Assembly (NCBI RefSeq): GCF_018687715.1
Contig: NC_056766.1
Location: 44,246,933-44,310,932, forward strand
DNA: 64,000 nt
Source of the DNA: Carya illinoinensis
Taxonomy: Eukaryota; Streptophyta; Magnoliopsida; Fagales; Juglandaceae
Direction: 5' to 3'
Position 1 is the first letter of the stretch. Every line of letters begins with the position of its first letter. A model generated the notes under the pieces. The model was given only the letters and a program-made list of their open reading frames with translations. It was not told the origin of the DNA and did no database searches. Below are positions 43,427 through 54,795 of this stretch, piece by piece. The position numbers were made by a program, and so were the translations under genes.

Positions 43427-44539
43427 AAAGTAATGTATTAGTGCAAAATGCACTGTGGCCATGGGTACCAAAATACTCAAATCTAAACGAAGGCAAACAA
43501 AGACTAAAGAAGGCTAGAGAATCACTCATGGAGGACAATCAGAACTTTGAGGAAAAGAGGCCGTGGGAGAGTGAGGGAGAGTCTGTGGCTATAGGTCACG
43601 ATAGGGAATGAGAATGGATAGGGGAGCTCACCAGTGGATGGGGAAGCGTTGGTGGTGGTGCAGCAGCCAGGCAACGTCAGACGACAGTGGAAAGGGGATA
43701 AAACCATGGGAGCTCATGGGCTTTATGGGAGCAAACGACTGAGAGTTAGGGGCTGAGATTGGTTGAGGATGTTGGCTAGTAGGAGGGGAAGCTGTCGTGG
43801 TAGTGGTGGCGCATGACAGCACAAGAAAATCATGGCCATTTCGGCCCTACAAGGCTAGGAGAGAGAGGGTGGGGCATGGGGAGTGGTGGCCGGCATGGGT
43901 GAGCTCACTGGCATGAGGGGAAGGTGGTGGGGAGGGCGGTGTCAACCGACAGTGCACTGTAGCTGGGCTGGCTGGAGAGATAAACGCACGGAGAGGAATG
44001 AGGGGGGCCACGCACAAGCTAGAGGTAGGGAGAAAAAGAAGAAAAAAGAAAGAAAGAAGAAAAATAGAGGAAAGAGAAAAAAGAAAAAATGAAAAAGAAA
44101 AAGGAAGGGAAACAAAGTAAGGTCCAGTCTTTTCAACTCAGGGTCTCAAACTGATCCAACAAAAATAAATTTTAAAATGACGAATTAAATGAAATAATTT
44201 AAATACAGTGATTTTATAAAATAAAATATTAGAATTCAACAATAAAATATTTTAAAATAAAGAGCACAATAAAATAAATAAAATCTAAATAAAAACACTA
44301 CAACTCAATATTAATAAAATAAAATAGTTAAAGCCCAACAATAAAATAATTCAAGCTAGAGAGTAATTTAAATGCGAAGTAATTATTAATATCAAGAAGA
44401 CACATTATTTAAATCTCACAACATAAAAATCATAAAATAATACAACGAAAAACATGTTTAATTTAAAATAAGAGAACCACTTATTATAATAATTTAGGTA
44501 ATCTTTCAGTAAAAATACACGTAAATATCGGGTATCACA

Positions 44540-44857
44540 AAACTTGTTTAGCAGATAAATTGCACATGAAACCACTTCAGCCCAGAAACTCTTGGGCATA
44601 TTCTTATCCTTTAACATGCTTCTAGCCATGTTCAGGATTATGCAGTTCTTCCTTTCAGCTACACCATTTAGTTGTGGAGTGTAGGCTGGTGTGAATTGAT
44701 GCTTAATTCCTTTTTGCTTAAGGAATTCTTCAAATGCACCTGAGGTATATTCACCACCTTGATCAGATCGTAAAACATTGATGCGATAGCCACTTTGCTT
44801 CTCCACAAAAGCTTTGAACTCTTTGAATACTTCAAATACTTCTGATTTTTGCTGCAA
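44540..44857 (-). pseudogene. Copia integrase, middle part
   Basis: Contains [38 protein letters not shown] and [16 protein letters not shown]. The second catalytic aspartate (in SDQGGEY) and the glutamate (in NGVAERKN) are visible. The frame runs into the nested LTR after LLNK, so the reading beyond is LTR sequence. The upstream part with the first aspartate and HHCC zinc site is partly broken. Confidence 0.92.
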
Positions 44858-44962
44858 AAAAGTACACTCACATTTTTCTGCTGTAGTCTTCAGTAAACGT
44901 TACGAAGTACCTGTTTTGTCCGTTTGAAGTTGGATTCAACAAACCACACACATCGGTGTGTA

Positions 44963-45560
44963 CTAACTCAAGCAGCTTGGTTGCTCTCCAGTCAGCCTCC
45001 TTTCTAAAGCTATTTCTGTGTTGCTTGCTAAGAACACAATTTTTAATACCTCATTAGGATGTTGTATGTTGGGCAAGCCTTTCACCATCTTCTTGCTTCG
45101 AAATTGCTTCAAGCTTTCAAAGTTGAGATGTCCTAACCTGAGATGCCATAACCAGTCTTTGTTGTTGATAACAGCACTCAGACATCTTGGCACGTCATGT
45201 TGAATAGTTAGCGGAAACATCTTGTCCTTCGACATCTTCACTTGAGTCACTAGCTTTCCTTGATCATCAAGAAGGGTCAACTGCATATCCTTCAGGCTAA
45301 TTTGGAAGCCTTTCTCCAGGAGTTGTCCTAGACTCAAAATATTTGTCTTCATGTCTGGATCATAATAGGCATTGGTGATAAAAGAATGATCTCCAATCTT
45401 TTGCTTGATCACTATATCACCTTTTCCTAGAACTAGAACTTTGGAGAGATCGCCAAGCGAGATATCTCCATGAGTCTTCTCATTGATCTCAATGAAAATA
45501 TTTTTTCTGCTAGTCATGTGGTTGCTAGTTCTGGAGTCTAAATACCAAACATCTACATCA
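44963..45560 (-). pseudogene. Copia protease end and GAG-pre-integrase segment
   Basis: LDSRTSNHMTSRKNIF at the start corresponds to the protease active-site motif, with Arg-Thr in place of Gly-Ala. It is followed by KTNILSLGQLLEKGFQISL and WLWHLRLGHLNFESL, the conserved pre-integrase motif. The frame is open for 184 codons from the internal ATG at 45517. Confidence 0.88.
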
Positions 45561-45661
45561 TGTTCGGTTGACTATTGTGCCATCAAACTCATTGAGTTTT
45601 CTTCTACATGCTACTTCTTAGCATAGTTAGCTTGCTTGCTAACTTCATCTGATGGTCCCCC

Positions 45662-45712
45662 CCAGCACTCATTGCTATAGTGGCCATACTTGTGGCAATT
45701 ATAGCACTCCAT
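45662..45712 (-). other. Gag zinc knuckle (CCHC) of the truncated copia
   Basis: MECYNCHKYGHYSNECW on the minus strand gives C-YN-C-HKYG-H-YSNE-C. The surrounding Arg/Gly-rich coding is broken by stops. Confidence 0.85.
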
Positions 45713-46223
45713 GTTGCTTTTGTCAACGTTCGGACGGTTGTTGAAACCGCCTCTTCTTCCAAGTCCTCTTCCTCTTAGGACATTATTCCACTATCCTCGG
45801 CCACCTCTACTACCAGGTTCTAAATTTTGAGAACCTCTTCCACGATAACTTTGGCCTTGTCCTCTTCCTCATTGTGATGTCCCCCCTTGCTTGTGCCCTT
45901 CTTCTGTAAGGGACATCCTGGATTGTAGAGCCTGCTCTTGTGGTCTATCACCACTTCATCTAGCGACTCTTTGCTCATGGGATTGAAATGAGCCTACCAG
46001 CTCTTCCACGGACAAAGTCTCAAGATCTTTGGTCTCTTCCAAGGCAACAACAATATAATCAAATTTTGGATCTAGTGATCTCAAAATTTTCTCAGAAATT
46101 CTCATGTATAAGAATTTCTCCATTTCTTCTGAACTGGTTTGAAACTATCATAACTTCTGTATAATCTTCAAAAATGGATTCAAAAGATTTCATTTGTAAA
46201 ATTTCAAACTCACCTCATAGTGT

Positions 46224-46574
46224 TTAAAGACGAATTCCCTCCACTTTGTCTACTCCTCTGTATGTCTTGTGTAGGGTTTCCCACACTTCTTTAGACGTCT
46301 TTAATGGTGCTATAATCTCGAACGTGGCTTCATCTGGACCTTGGTATAGTATGGATTTGGCTTTACAATCCTTCTTTCTATCTGATTGGATGATTTTACG
46401 TCGGGTGTCTGTCATGGTTGCCTCGGTTTGTTTGGAAGTGGATTCTTCATATCCATCTTCTACCATGTCCATAGCATCTTGAGCACCTAGAAGGGCTCTC
46501 ATTTGTATGCACCAATGGTCATAGTTGTCTTTGAAGAGTTTTGGAATCGTGGTTTGTGTATTTCCAGTGGCCAT
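46224..46574 (-). pseudogene. Copia Gag N-terminal part
   Basis: MATGNTQTTIPKLFKDNYDH and CIQMRALLGAQDAMDMVEDG belong to the UBN2/DUF4219 type of plant copia Gag. A frameshift or stop after residue 116 separates it from the zinc-knuckle region. The ATG is about 130 bp from the breakpoint with the flanking block, so no leader or 5' LTR fits. Confidence 0.85.
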
Positions 46575-46704
46575 AGAGAATTTTTGTATAAAAACCTGAA
46601 CTTTGAGTCAAAATTTATAAGATTTAATACCTTAGATGGATCTGGAAGGGTCCAAATAGTAGGGAACCAATCTGAAAAATGGGTAGAAATAGGTAAACCG
46701 GTCA

Positions 46705-47150
46705 AAATTTTATAATTATATTCCACGTGGAAGCATTTTATAATTATATGGATATACGGCATGAATATACTGGTCTAGATTACAGTACAAAATGAAATAG
46801 AATCATTTTACATCATTTTTCCATATCACATGAGATGTAGCCAACTTCAATACTGTTCAACTTAATAGGATATATAAGTCTATCCCCTTCATATAATATA
46901 TATATATATATATTTATATTATATATACGAGTAAAACCAGGTAAAATCATGTATTCATGTGCAAGCGCCACAAACTAATTTTGAAAAGAGTGGATTCCCA
47001 TTAAAAAATTAATTTTTTTTTCATGTAGGTCTCATATTTAATCACTTACTTTTTACAAAAAGAGTATGCGGAACTTCGCACTCTATAACTATAAATATCG
47101 TTTCACTATATAATAACTTTAAAAACAAGAAAGTACTAATACTGCCACTA
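46705..47150 (+). repeat. Threefold block, copy 3 (right flank of the truncated copia)
   Basis: TTCCACGTGGAAGCATTTTA to CACATGAGATGTAGCCAACT matches 35563-35692 at few differences. It continues as in copy 1 (CTTACTTTTTACAAAAAGAG, 47050). It starts inside the block, not at its beginning, which fits a deletion fusing the copia leader to another block copy. Confidence 0.85.
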
Positions 47151-47159
47151 CATATTAAT

Positions 47160-47608
47160 ATATATGGAATTTAGTCTTAATTAAACAATATTGGATTAGA
47201 TGATGTGTTTGTTTAACCATCTTTAAATTGTAAACATAGGTAATCTAATCTTCTTTAAAATAGGTAATCTAATCTCTCTTCTTTTATTTTATTTTTTTCT
47301 AAGTGGCTTTGGAAGTCACTTTCAAACCTCTTACATGCATTTATGTATTTAGGAATATAAAATCCATTTTGTTGCGATTTTATAAATCACTAGCGGTTTG
47401 GTCTCTCGCAAATTCCATGAAATCCCTTTGCATTGAAAAATAACCGTTCAATATGCTTTTTGAGACTAACCAAGTTTTCTTTGAATATCACCAACTCTAT
47501 ACGCTTACTCATGACTATTTATAGACTAGACATTATTGTCATTGATGGGAATCCAAACAAAAGGGAAGAATAATATGTCAAGATCGAGGTTTGCCCAAAC
47601 AAAAGGGA
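47160..47608. other. Unassigned sequence, possible LTR fragment
   Basis: Contains TGACTATTTATAGACTAGAC (a TATA-like word on the minus strand) and a direct repeat of CCAAACAAAAGGGAAGAATA (about 47552 and 47594). There is no coding sequence. Confidence 0.3.
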
Positions 47609-47609
47609 A

Positions 47610-48506
47610 GAATAACATGCCGACTCCGTGGCTCCTTTGCTGGCGAGGGTTAGAGGATGCTTGGCCATGAACGCGCTAGGCGTGGAACTGGGCACCGCTC
47701 ATTACAAAGTCACACACATGGTCATTACCCATGGTGTGATGAACGAAGCCAGGGTGTGTAGATAGTTCCTAGGAGAGATCATGGCGATATGGGATAATCA
47801 AATAGCGGGCCATTTTCTAGGGAAATGACAGGTTTTGATTAAAGGATTTAAGTGGACCATTTTCTAGGAAAATGGTGGATTTTATGTTGGGCCATTTTTT
47901 GGGAAATTGGCGGGTAATTATTTTTAATGGAATGGTTTTGGGCCAAAGAAGGATTTTGGTGTGTGTTGGAAAATAATCATTTTTGACGAAAATGATGTTT
48001 TTGGGTATCATGCATATTTGATCATATGCACACATATTTCTTGTTACATGAAGGTATTTTTATCTATTGGACTATTTGGTTTATTACTTGCTAAGACTCG
48101 CAATATCATGGTATTCGACACCCTGTGGTACTAGTTCATGGTACCATAGAGTTTGAGGTAGATGATGAAGTTGAGCTTGAAGATGCGGCTCCACTGGAGG
48201 AGTGATCTGGGGTCACTTTCTCGAGTGTTGGGATTTATTTCCTACTTTTGGATATTGTATTTTGGTTTATTTATGTTTTCACTGGATAATTGTAATATTT
48301 TTTGAAACGATTTTATTTAAGTGAATTTGTATTTAACAATTCTCGTACTTAGTTGATTGACCTAAACTTATTCGCTACATTTTTTGTCTTACACGTGTTA
48401 CATGTGCACACACTTTGCACTTGTTGTTCGGGTGTGGGACCCATGTAGTCATCATTCTGACACCTTGATTTTTGCATTTCTATATGTGAGAGTTGGGGGC
48501 ATCACA
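47610..48506 (+). repeat. TGTGATATCCC-family LTR, 3' ~900 bp
   Basis: From GCCGACTCCGTGGCTCCTTT to GGGGGCATCACA at 48506, in family order. The acidic frame is at 48148-48204 (FEVDDEVELEDAAPLEE and stop). The 5' part is missing. Confidence 0.8.
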
Positions 48507-48607
48507 AGCTATATGTTACTGAAAGCAATTACCTGGCCACCCAATTTCTTTCTTAATTTACTTCCATCACCCCCATATTAAATGGCTCTAATACCGCGTT
48601 ACAAAAG

Positions 48608-49446
48608 AAAGAATAAACAATTCCTCATTCCCTCTCCCTCACAAAATCAAGACCCCGAAATCAAGACTTGCAACTTCACCATCGAGGACCTCACTCAGGT
48701 ACCTGCAACTTCTCTAATCCCTAATTTTTTGTAATCCCTAATTTCTAATGGTTTGTGTTTTGTTGTAGGGTTTTTGGCTTCGATTTATCATTGTTTGCAC
48801 AACGAAGAACTAGTCAAAATCATGGTGTGTATTTTGGTCTTGTTATTCTCTAGTTTCCAGTTGGATTAATTATTTAGTAACTATGTTTGTCTCAATTTGT
48901 TTTTCTTTCCAACTGTATTGATGTATCTGCTGTATTTCCAACCAAGCTCTCAATGAAACAACTGTTGTCAAAGAAAATTAACCAAGGAGATTTATGCAGT
49001 GAAAGCAAAGATGCCCTGCTCTGGTGTATTTTCATTCTAATTTATAGTAATCGTTACACTTGAGTTCTGTATATGATGATTAGAGAGAGACATTGTGCAC
49101 AGATATACCTAAGATAAAATAAAGAGCATCTTCATCTTGAGCTACTATGACTGTACTCTGCTAGTCTTTGTCTAAACCACCAATCATTTTCTTTTATTTC
49201 CTAATCTTTCATTTTTTTTCAAATGCTTTTGTGGCATATTTGATTAGAATTTGTTAGAGAGTCTCACAACTTTTTGTTTGTATGCGCAAAGAGTGAGAGA
49301 GCAGAGAGAGAGGGTGTGTTTTTGCTTCAGAGAGGGAGGGAGGGGTTTCGTCTGTTGCGCAACTCTAGTGTTCCTTCATGTACCACACACGTGGCAAGTT
49401 GCCATTGGCATCCGATATATGAGGGTTGTAGGAGACACATGCGGGA
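48608..49446. other. Insertion of unknown origin next to solo LTR A
   Basis: About 840 bp absent from dispersed-repeat copy 1. It contains a CT-rich start, CACTCAGGTACCTGC and TTTTGTTGTAGGGTT, which have the look of exon/intron borders, and a GAGAGAGAG-rich part near 49295-49340. No protein family is recognised. It may be a captured piece of a host gene. Confidence 0.35.
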
Positions 49447-51694
49447 TGTGATATCCCGTTTTTATGTGTATTTTCACTGAAAGAGTATTTTAATTTAATT
49501 AAAATATTGGTTCTTTTATTTTAAATTATCGTATTTTAATTGAATTTATTTAACTATAAAAATTATTTTGTAGAGCTTTCTTAATATTAATTATTGTTTT
49601 GAATTTAATTGCTGTTTAATTTAATTTAGTTTATTTTTTAGATCTAAAATTTAATTGTTAGTTTTTAATAGTTAATTATTATATTTCAGCTAAATGTTGT
49701 GTTTAAATTATTTTATTCAATTTATAGCTTTTAAAGTTGCTTTCGTTGGATCAGTTTTTGGACTCCAGAGGTGAGGACTAGACCTCATTTCTTTTCCCCA
49801 TTTTTTCTTTTTCTCCTTTCTCTTTCTTTTCTTTTTTCTTTCTTTTTTCTTCTCTTTTTCCTCTGGTTTTCCTCTCCCCCGCGCACGCGAAGCTGCTCCT
49901 TTCATCATTTTTGCCGTTTTCTTTAGCAGCCCAGTGCCGCTGTTCACCGGCGCCATGACCTGTAAAACCCACCCAAATTTCTTCCCCTCCGACCAGTGAT
50001 CACATCCACCAAATTTCACCTCCATTCGAGCCACCGTTAACCACCACGAGCTCCTCTAAGCCGCGGCGTCTTTTCCCTCCAGTGCCGCCGTCATTCTACC
50101 TCCAGCCACCATCTCTTCACAGCTTCATCACCAACCTCTTGTCGACCTAAACCACCCATTTCCAACTCTGATCCATTGCTCGAGCAGCTCCCACGAGCTC
50201 AACTCCGTTTTGGTCATTATTCACTTCCACCGCCATTTTAGTTGCCACCCACGGCCAACCCTCACTTCCACTAGCTTCATAAACACCTATAAAGTCATTC
50301 CCTATCAATCCCAAGCCTTGGTTCATCCCCATTCAAAATTGGGTATTTTACAACCCACGGCCACAATGTTTTTACACTGTTACGTTGCTTTTTCTTCGCT
50401 GTTTGCATCCCCTTGATCCTTCAAAATTATTTTATAGCACTGTAAGTATTTTCTAAACTTCATTTTAGATTTAGATATATTATTGCTTTTACAATAAATT
50501 CATTGACTGGTTGGTTATTCTAGACTGAGTCCGAGGAGTCGGGGGTCAGATGGATTTGAGGACGGAGTTGTTTGTTTATTGTGGATGTTGAGATTTGTTG
50601 GATAAATTGAGTTTTGAGGTATGCATTTCATGGAGCATGCATGTTCATGTTTTAAAAATGAAAAATTAGATTTTTTGCATAATTGCATACATGTACATGT
50701 GTCGAATTATGAAAATCGGGTTTCCATGCGTAAATGGATTTTCAGGTGCGTGTGTATCACGATCCCAAGCCGAGATGGGGCATTATCTCAGTGGAGCTCC
50801 TTTGGTCACTCAGGAGCATAATTTACTAAGTGACGTCTCCTGGGTTGTCACTGGGCAAGGGCGGGATGGTAACGCTCTCGTACTGACTCCATGGCCCCTC
50901 TGCTAGTGGGGGTTAGAGGATGCTTGGCTACGTACGTGTTGGGCACTGAATTGGGCATCGCTCGTTACGAAGTCACACGCATAGTCATTACCTATGGTGT
51001 GACGAAGGGAACCAGGATGTGCGGATGACCCCTAGGGGAGGTCATGGTGCATTTAGATAAATTGGTTATTGATTTGAACTTGGATTTGGGCCAAATGAGA
51101 CTTTTGGTGTGAGTTGAAAAGGAATTATTTTCGGGCCAAATGTGACTTTTGGTGTGAGTTTCAAAGGAATTATATTTTGGGGCCAAATGAGACTTTTGGC
51201 TTGCATGCAAAAATGTGGATTTTGGGACACGTGCATTCAGCATATTTTCATGCATATTGTTGAGTGTAATATATTTTTATCTTATGGTGTTTGGATTATT
51301 ACTTACCTGCGGTACCGTTTTTGGTACCGTAGATCTTAATGCAGAGGTTGAGGAGGAGGAGGCTGAGCCCGAGGAGGCGGCTCTGCCATAGTATTGACTT
51401 GGAGTCTTTTATGTTAAAAATTATCTCTACTAGTTTTTATGTCTTGTAATTTGGTTTTGAAACAATATTTGAGACTTGTAATATTTTATTATGTGTGATT
51501 TAAACGAGTTTATATTTAAACAAAAAATTCTGGTACTTAGTTATAAGACTTTTATTATCCACTGCGTGGTTTTATTGTACACTTGTTGCATGTATACACA
51601 CTTGGCACTTGGCGATGGAATGTGTGACTTGTGTTGTCATCATCCCAACGTCTTGATTTTCACGTGTCTGTACGTGGGAGTTGGGGGCATCACA
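49447..51694 (+). mobile_element. Solo LTR A (2248 bp), TGTGATATCCC family
   Basis: TGTGATATCCCG...GGGGCATCACA, complete by comparison with D and B. Flanks CGGGA and TGAGA agree at three of five positions, and both differences are transitions, so a worn duplication is possible. The pyrimidine tract is at 49790-49865. The acidic frame (51334-51393) is interrupted late by TAG. Confidence 0.85.
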
Positions 51695-51970
51695 TGAGAA
51701 GGTTTTCTCAAAAAGAAAACTCTGGAAGAAATGAGACCTTTTGAATTATTTTGAGTAAGTAATACAAATCCCCATACTATCTGCTTTTATACTAGTAGTT
51801 GCAGAATTTTGGCGATAAATCAAAAATAGAGGTTCTTTACAAGAATACAAGCTAATTAACTGCCAGCTAATATGCTTACGTGTACAAATGTTAATTGAAA
51901 TACATAATGAAATAGTATATATGCATATTATTTCTTACTTTTTCGATAATCGTATACTACTCGTGAGGAG

Positions 51971-52211
51971 ATGGCAGATATAGTGCATGCAGATATTAGC
52001 AAACGGACATTAGTGGCGATCGATGCAGTGCATACAGAGATCCATACTGCAATGTCTGACTTAGATACAGTGATTAATGCTAGCATCTCTAACTTACGTA
52101 AAAAGATTGATGCCATATCTGTGATTCAGGTCAAGATCAGTACTTGATTGACACGGCTAAAGATACGCCTAACTGTAGTCGAGGATGAGTGTAGAGAGTT
52201 AGGATTTTAGT
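51971..52211 (+). pseudogene. Short helical reading frame beside TTCGAA repeats, unrecognised
   Basis: A 58-codon frame (51971-52147) reads MADIVHADISKRTLVAIDAV and SISNLRKKIDAISVIQVKIS, with heptad-like spacing of hydrophobic residues. After a stop, another frame continues LTRLKIRLTVVEDECRELGF. It looks like the end of a coiled-coil coding region with one frameshift. It adjoins sequence related to the CACTA-like end at 19060-19494 and may be a transposon protein remnant. Confidence 0.35.
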
Positions 52212-52239
52212 AGTATGTATCTTTAATTTACAGTTCTTT

Positions 52240-53690
52240 TGCTTTTGGTATGGACAATATTTAATTGACGTTTTGTACATTTAATTTAAATATGAATTAA
52301 ATCTTTTTTTCTTTTCTAAATTAATTATTGGTTTCTATTATTTCTATTATTTAATTGCTAATTTTTATATAAATTAAATATGTATCCATAATTAAGTAAT
52401 GTGATAAATGTGTCAATTACTTTTATCTTAAATTTGTTACTAACTCATCTCAATGCAGATTGTTAACTCACGTGATAAGCAACAGCACTTATATGATAAA
52501 TGAAGCTATAAGAACCTGCAGTGACTTAAACGGTGCCGTCTCACTTAAAGCTTGGGGTGAATGAGAGCCGTCCGATCAATCTCTACTTGATGTATATATA
52601 TGTGGTTATCGAACTAGGGTTGACAGAGAGTGATTTCATTTGTACTGTAGCCGTCTGAGAGATTGGGTGAGTCCGAGAGAAAGAAAGAACTAGGGTTTGT
52701 GAGGGAAAGTGAAATGCCATGATTTTGTGGCTTTTCTTGACTCCATTGTAGTTCGATCTTGTACTATGGCATTTTGGCCTTGAAGATTCATCAATAAAAT
52801 GATCTCTGAGGCTGTTCCTGCCGTGGATGTAGGCCATTAGGGCCGAACCACGTAATCTCTGTTTGTATCTTCTTCTTTCCCTTTTCTTTCTATCTTCTGT
52901 GCATATTTCTTGTTTCTTTACTGATTTATAGATCATTCTTGTTATCCTGTTATCATTATCATATCTTGTGAATATCTCAACTAAGTTTCGGTGTTGATCA
53001 GAATCTTATCATTTTTTGAGATTCCTGAGTTATGTTCTGTTTTGAATCTGTGTACATATATATATTGTTTTGAATCTGTGTACATATCTATATACTGTCA
53101 TACTGTTGGAGGATCTCTGAAAGAGGAATTCTTGTATTTGGATTTCTGTATTGGGGATTAGTTGGATATTATTGTATACTTGGTTTGAAACACAACAAGT
53201 AAGGAATTTTGTTGCCATCAATAATTGTAAACAATTTTGCAACCATTCGAAAAGAATATATCTCGTTCGATTGTTCCTCCATTCCCTCCAAATATTTCTA
53301 CAATAAATCTCCATTCAAACTCTTTATTTTGCATTCGAATATTGATTAACGTATTTTTTCGAATGGTCTATTAATCTGTTCGAACAATAAGTCAATGTCC
53401 CATTAAATTTATTGGCTTAACCTGCCAATTTTCTGTTTGATCATACATAATATATGTTTAAACATTGATGAACTCTGACGTTTGAATGTTGTTGTATGTT
53501 GTATGAACGGCAAGTCAATGTCCTGCTAAATTTTATTACTTAACACACCAAATTCTCGTTTGACAATATATAACATCTGTTTAAATGTTTATTTTATTTT
53601 GTTCGAACGTTTTAGGTCGATGTTCGAATGATTAGTTTAGTAGGGATGAAATTTTTCATCCCTGCATATACCGTTCGAACTAGGCCTGCA
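52240..53690. mobile_element. TTCGAAC-repeat transposon segment with an inserted copia LTR piece
   Basis: 52240-52440 resembles 19060-19165, and 53270-53690 carries GTTCGAAC/TTCGAATG words as at 19186-19360. Between them, about 52461-53000, is a copia-type LTR segment (TATATATATGTGG at 52591, AAAATGATCTCTGAGGCTG, CGAACCACGTAATCTCTG). No second LTR or primer site is seen. Confidence 0.5.
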
Positions 53691-53930
53691 ACCCAAGCTC
53701 AGAATGCCTGGTATGTGCCTGAACCGACCATATTCATCCAAGACCCCAACCCGACCCGGACAGGCCAGTCAAAAAAAGCGCGGGTCGAACCCGTTTGACC
53801 CAACTAATAATATTTAAAAAAGAAATATAGACATCTTTCTTCTTGATCAACAGAGCTGTAGAGACCTTTCCAAAGCACCACATTTCCAGGAAAGAAGCCC
53901 CAAAAAAAAAAAAAAAATTCCAAACCAAAT
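53691..53930. repeat. Imperfect GGGTCGAACCCG-type repeat
   Basis: CCCAACCCGACCCGGACAGG and GGGTCGAACCCGTTTGACCC form a short imperfect inverted motif of a kind scattered in plant genomes. No coding is supported. Confidence 0.3.
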
Positions 53931-54115
53931 CTAGCCTTCATACTATACGAGATTGAAGCTTATTCCCATAATAACCAAAAAATAAAATAAAAATACAATA
54001 TAAATGCATATATAAAACCTCTAAGGACATAATAATTAAGCAATCTGGCTCAAATTAACTGTATGCAACAACATTGAATTTCCTTCATGAAACAAAGGAA
54101 AAAAAAAAGGGAATT

Positions 54116-54406
54116 GAAAGAATAAGACAGGTCCTTGTCAGCCGCCATAACAGAAATGGAGATCAAGCAAAGCACAAACCTAGAAATCCTTGACAACAAT
54201 GCCTTCTTCACCATGTTGTCCCAACTTGTCCTCCTCAATATCGCAAGATTTGGTCTTAACCTTCGACTACTTCTACTGCCATTAGCACCATCCCGGCTAA
54301 TAGCTTCCTTCACTTCTTCGAAGTTGACGAAGCCGTCTTGTGCTCCAAAGTCTAGAATATTGTATTTACAATTATGAGCTATGACCTTATAATTAATTGA
54401 TATCAA
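54116..54406 (-). pseudogene. CASP-like membrane protein fragment (CASPL4 type)
   Basis: Residues 49-97 of the minus frame (RLRPNLAILRRTSWDNMVKK then SRISRFVLCLISISVMAADK) follow the plant CASP-like 4 pattern: 'Leu-Ser-Ile-Leu-Arg-Arg' lead, then the first membrane helix ending VMAADK. The preceding 48 residues include DGFVNFEEVKEAI, which is not part of that family as I know it. The other three membrane helices are absent downstream (to the left). It is a first-helix exon fragment or a decayed gene. Confidence 0.5.
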
Positions 54407-54571
54407 TTAATCCAGGACATTCTTAGAACCACCTAAAGTACTATAATCACTTTTAATAGGAAACTATATATAAGGTGTAGTTCTTTAATTTTCACCTTAA
54501 GTTGGTTAAGCAAACTAATTATCTAGTTTTGTTTAACTTTTCTAATAAATTGTAAAAAATACTAAAAAAAA

Positions 54572-54795
54572 AAAAGATTCTCAAATTGTAAGTTATTTAT
54601 AACTCAAAATATAGCAGTTGAGTAGATCAAGCCTCTTGCAATTAGACATTTGCAACTCAATATTATTGATGGGAATTTTTATCGTATTTAGGCTTGGTGG
54701 ATCAGTTGTTTAAGAGTTTTGTTTTAACATTTTTTATAACCCCTAAAAAACATATTCAGCCACCATAAGTAAGACGCTATATATATGTGCTATTA
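54572..54795 (+). repeat. Direct repeat, copy 1 (partner 55665-55920)
   Basis: CAAGCCTCTTGCAATTAG, GCAACTCAATATTATTG, GGAATTTTTATCGTATTTAG and CACCATAAGTAAGACGCT occur in the same order in both copies. The second copy has about 25 extra bases (GTGTACATGGAAGGTCTTG). Confidence 0.85.

Larger units (their letters stand above)
37699..44539 (-). mobile_element. TGTGATATCCC-family solo LTR, minus strand, in three pieces
   Basis: The pieces are 37699-38602, 40863-41196 and 43422-44539, about 2.35 kb in total without duplications, interrupted by two plus-strand solo LTRs of the same family. Termini in reverse are TGTGACGCCCC (37699) and GGGTATCACA (44539). Flanks on the minus strand are AGTTT and GGTGT. 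Uninterrupted copia would read Asn-Arg-Cys-Pro-Thr-Lys using GGTGT, so the left copy of the duplication has probably drifted. Confidence 0.88.
35686..46704 (-). mobile_element. Truncated Ty1/copia element, minus strand, split by nested LTRs
   Basis: The 3' LTR (35686-36014) is followed rightwards, in reverse order of a copia polyprotein, by RNase H, a damaged RT end, integrase C-terminal part, a 6.8-kb nested insertion, integrase middle, pre-integrase/protease, zinc knuckle and Gag. No 5' LTR or tRNA-Met primer site lies to the right of the Gag start (46574). Instead, after ~130 bp, a third copy of the flanking block begins. The 5' end was therefore lost. The element also lacks the RT core, so it is dead. 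Confidence 0.9.
48531..51955 (-). repeat. Dispersed repeat, copy 2, interrupted by a 3.1-kb insertion
   Basis: ATTACCTGGCCACCC...ACAAAAGAAAGAA (48531-48607) and AAAACTCTGGAAG...CGATAATCG (51713-51955) are the reverse complement of 6270-5881. The two halves would abut at the AAGAAAG/AAAAC point. Confidence 0.7.
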
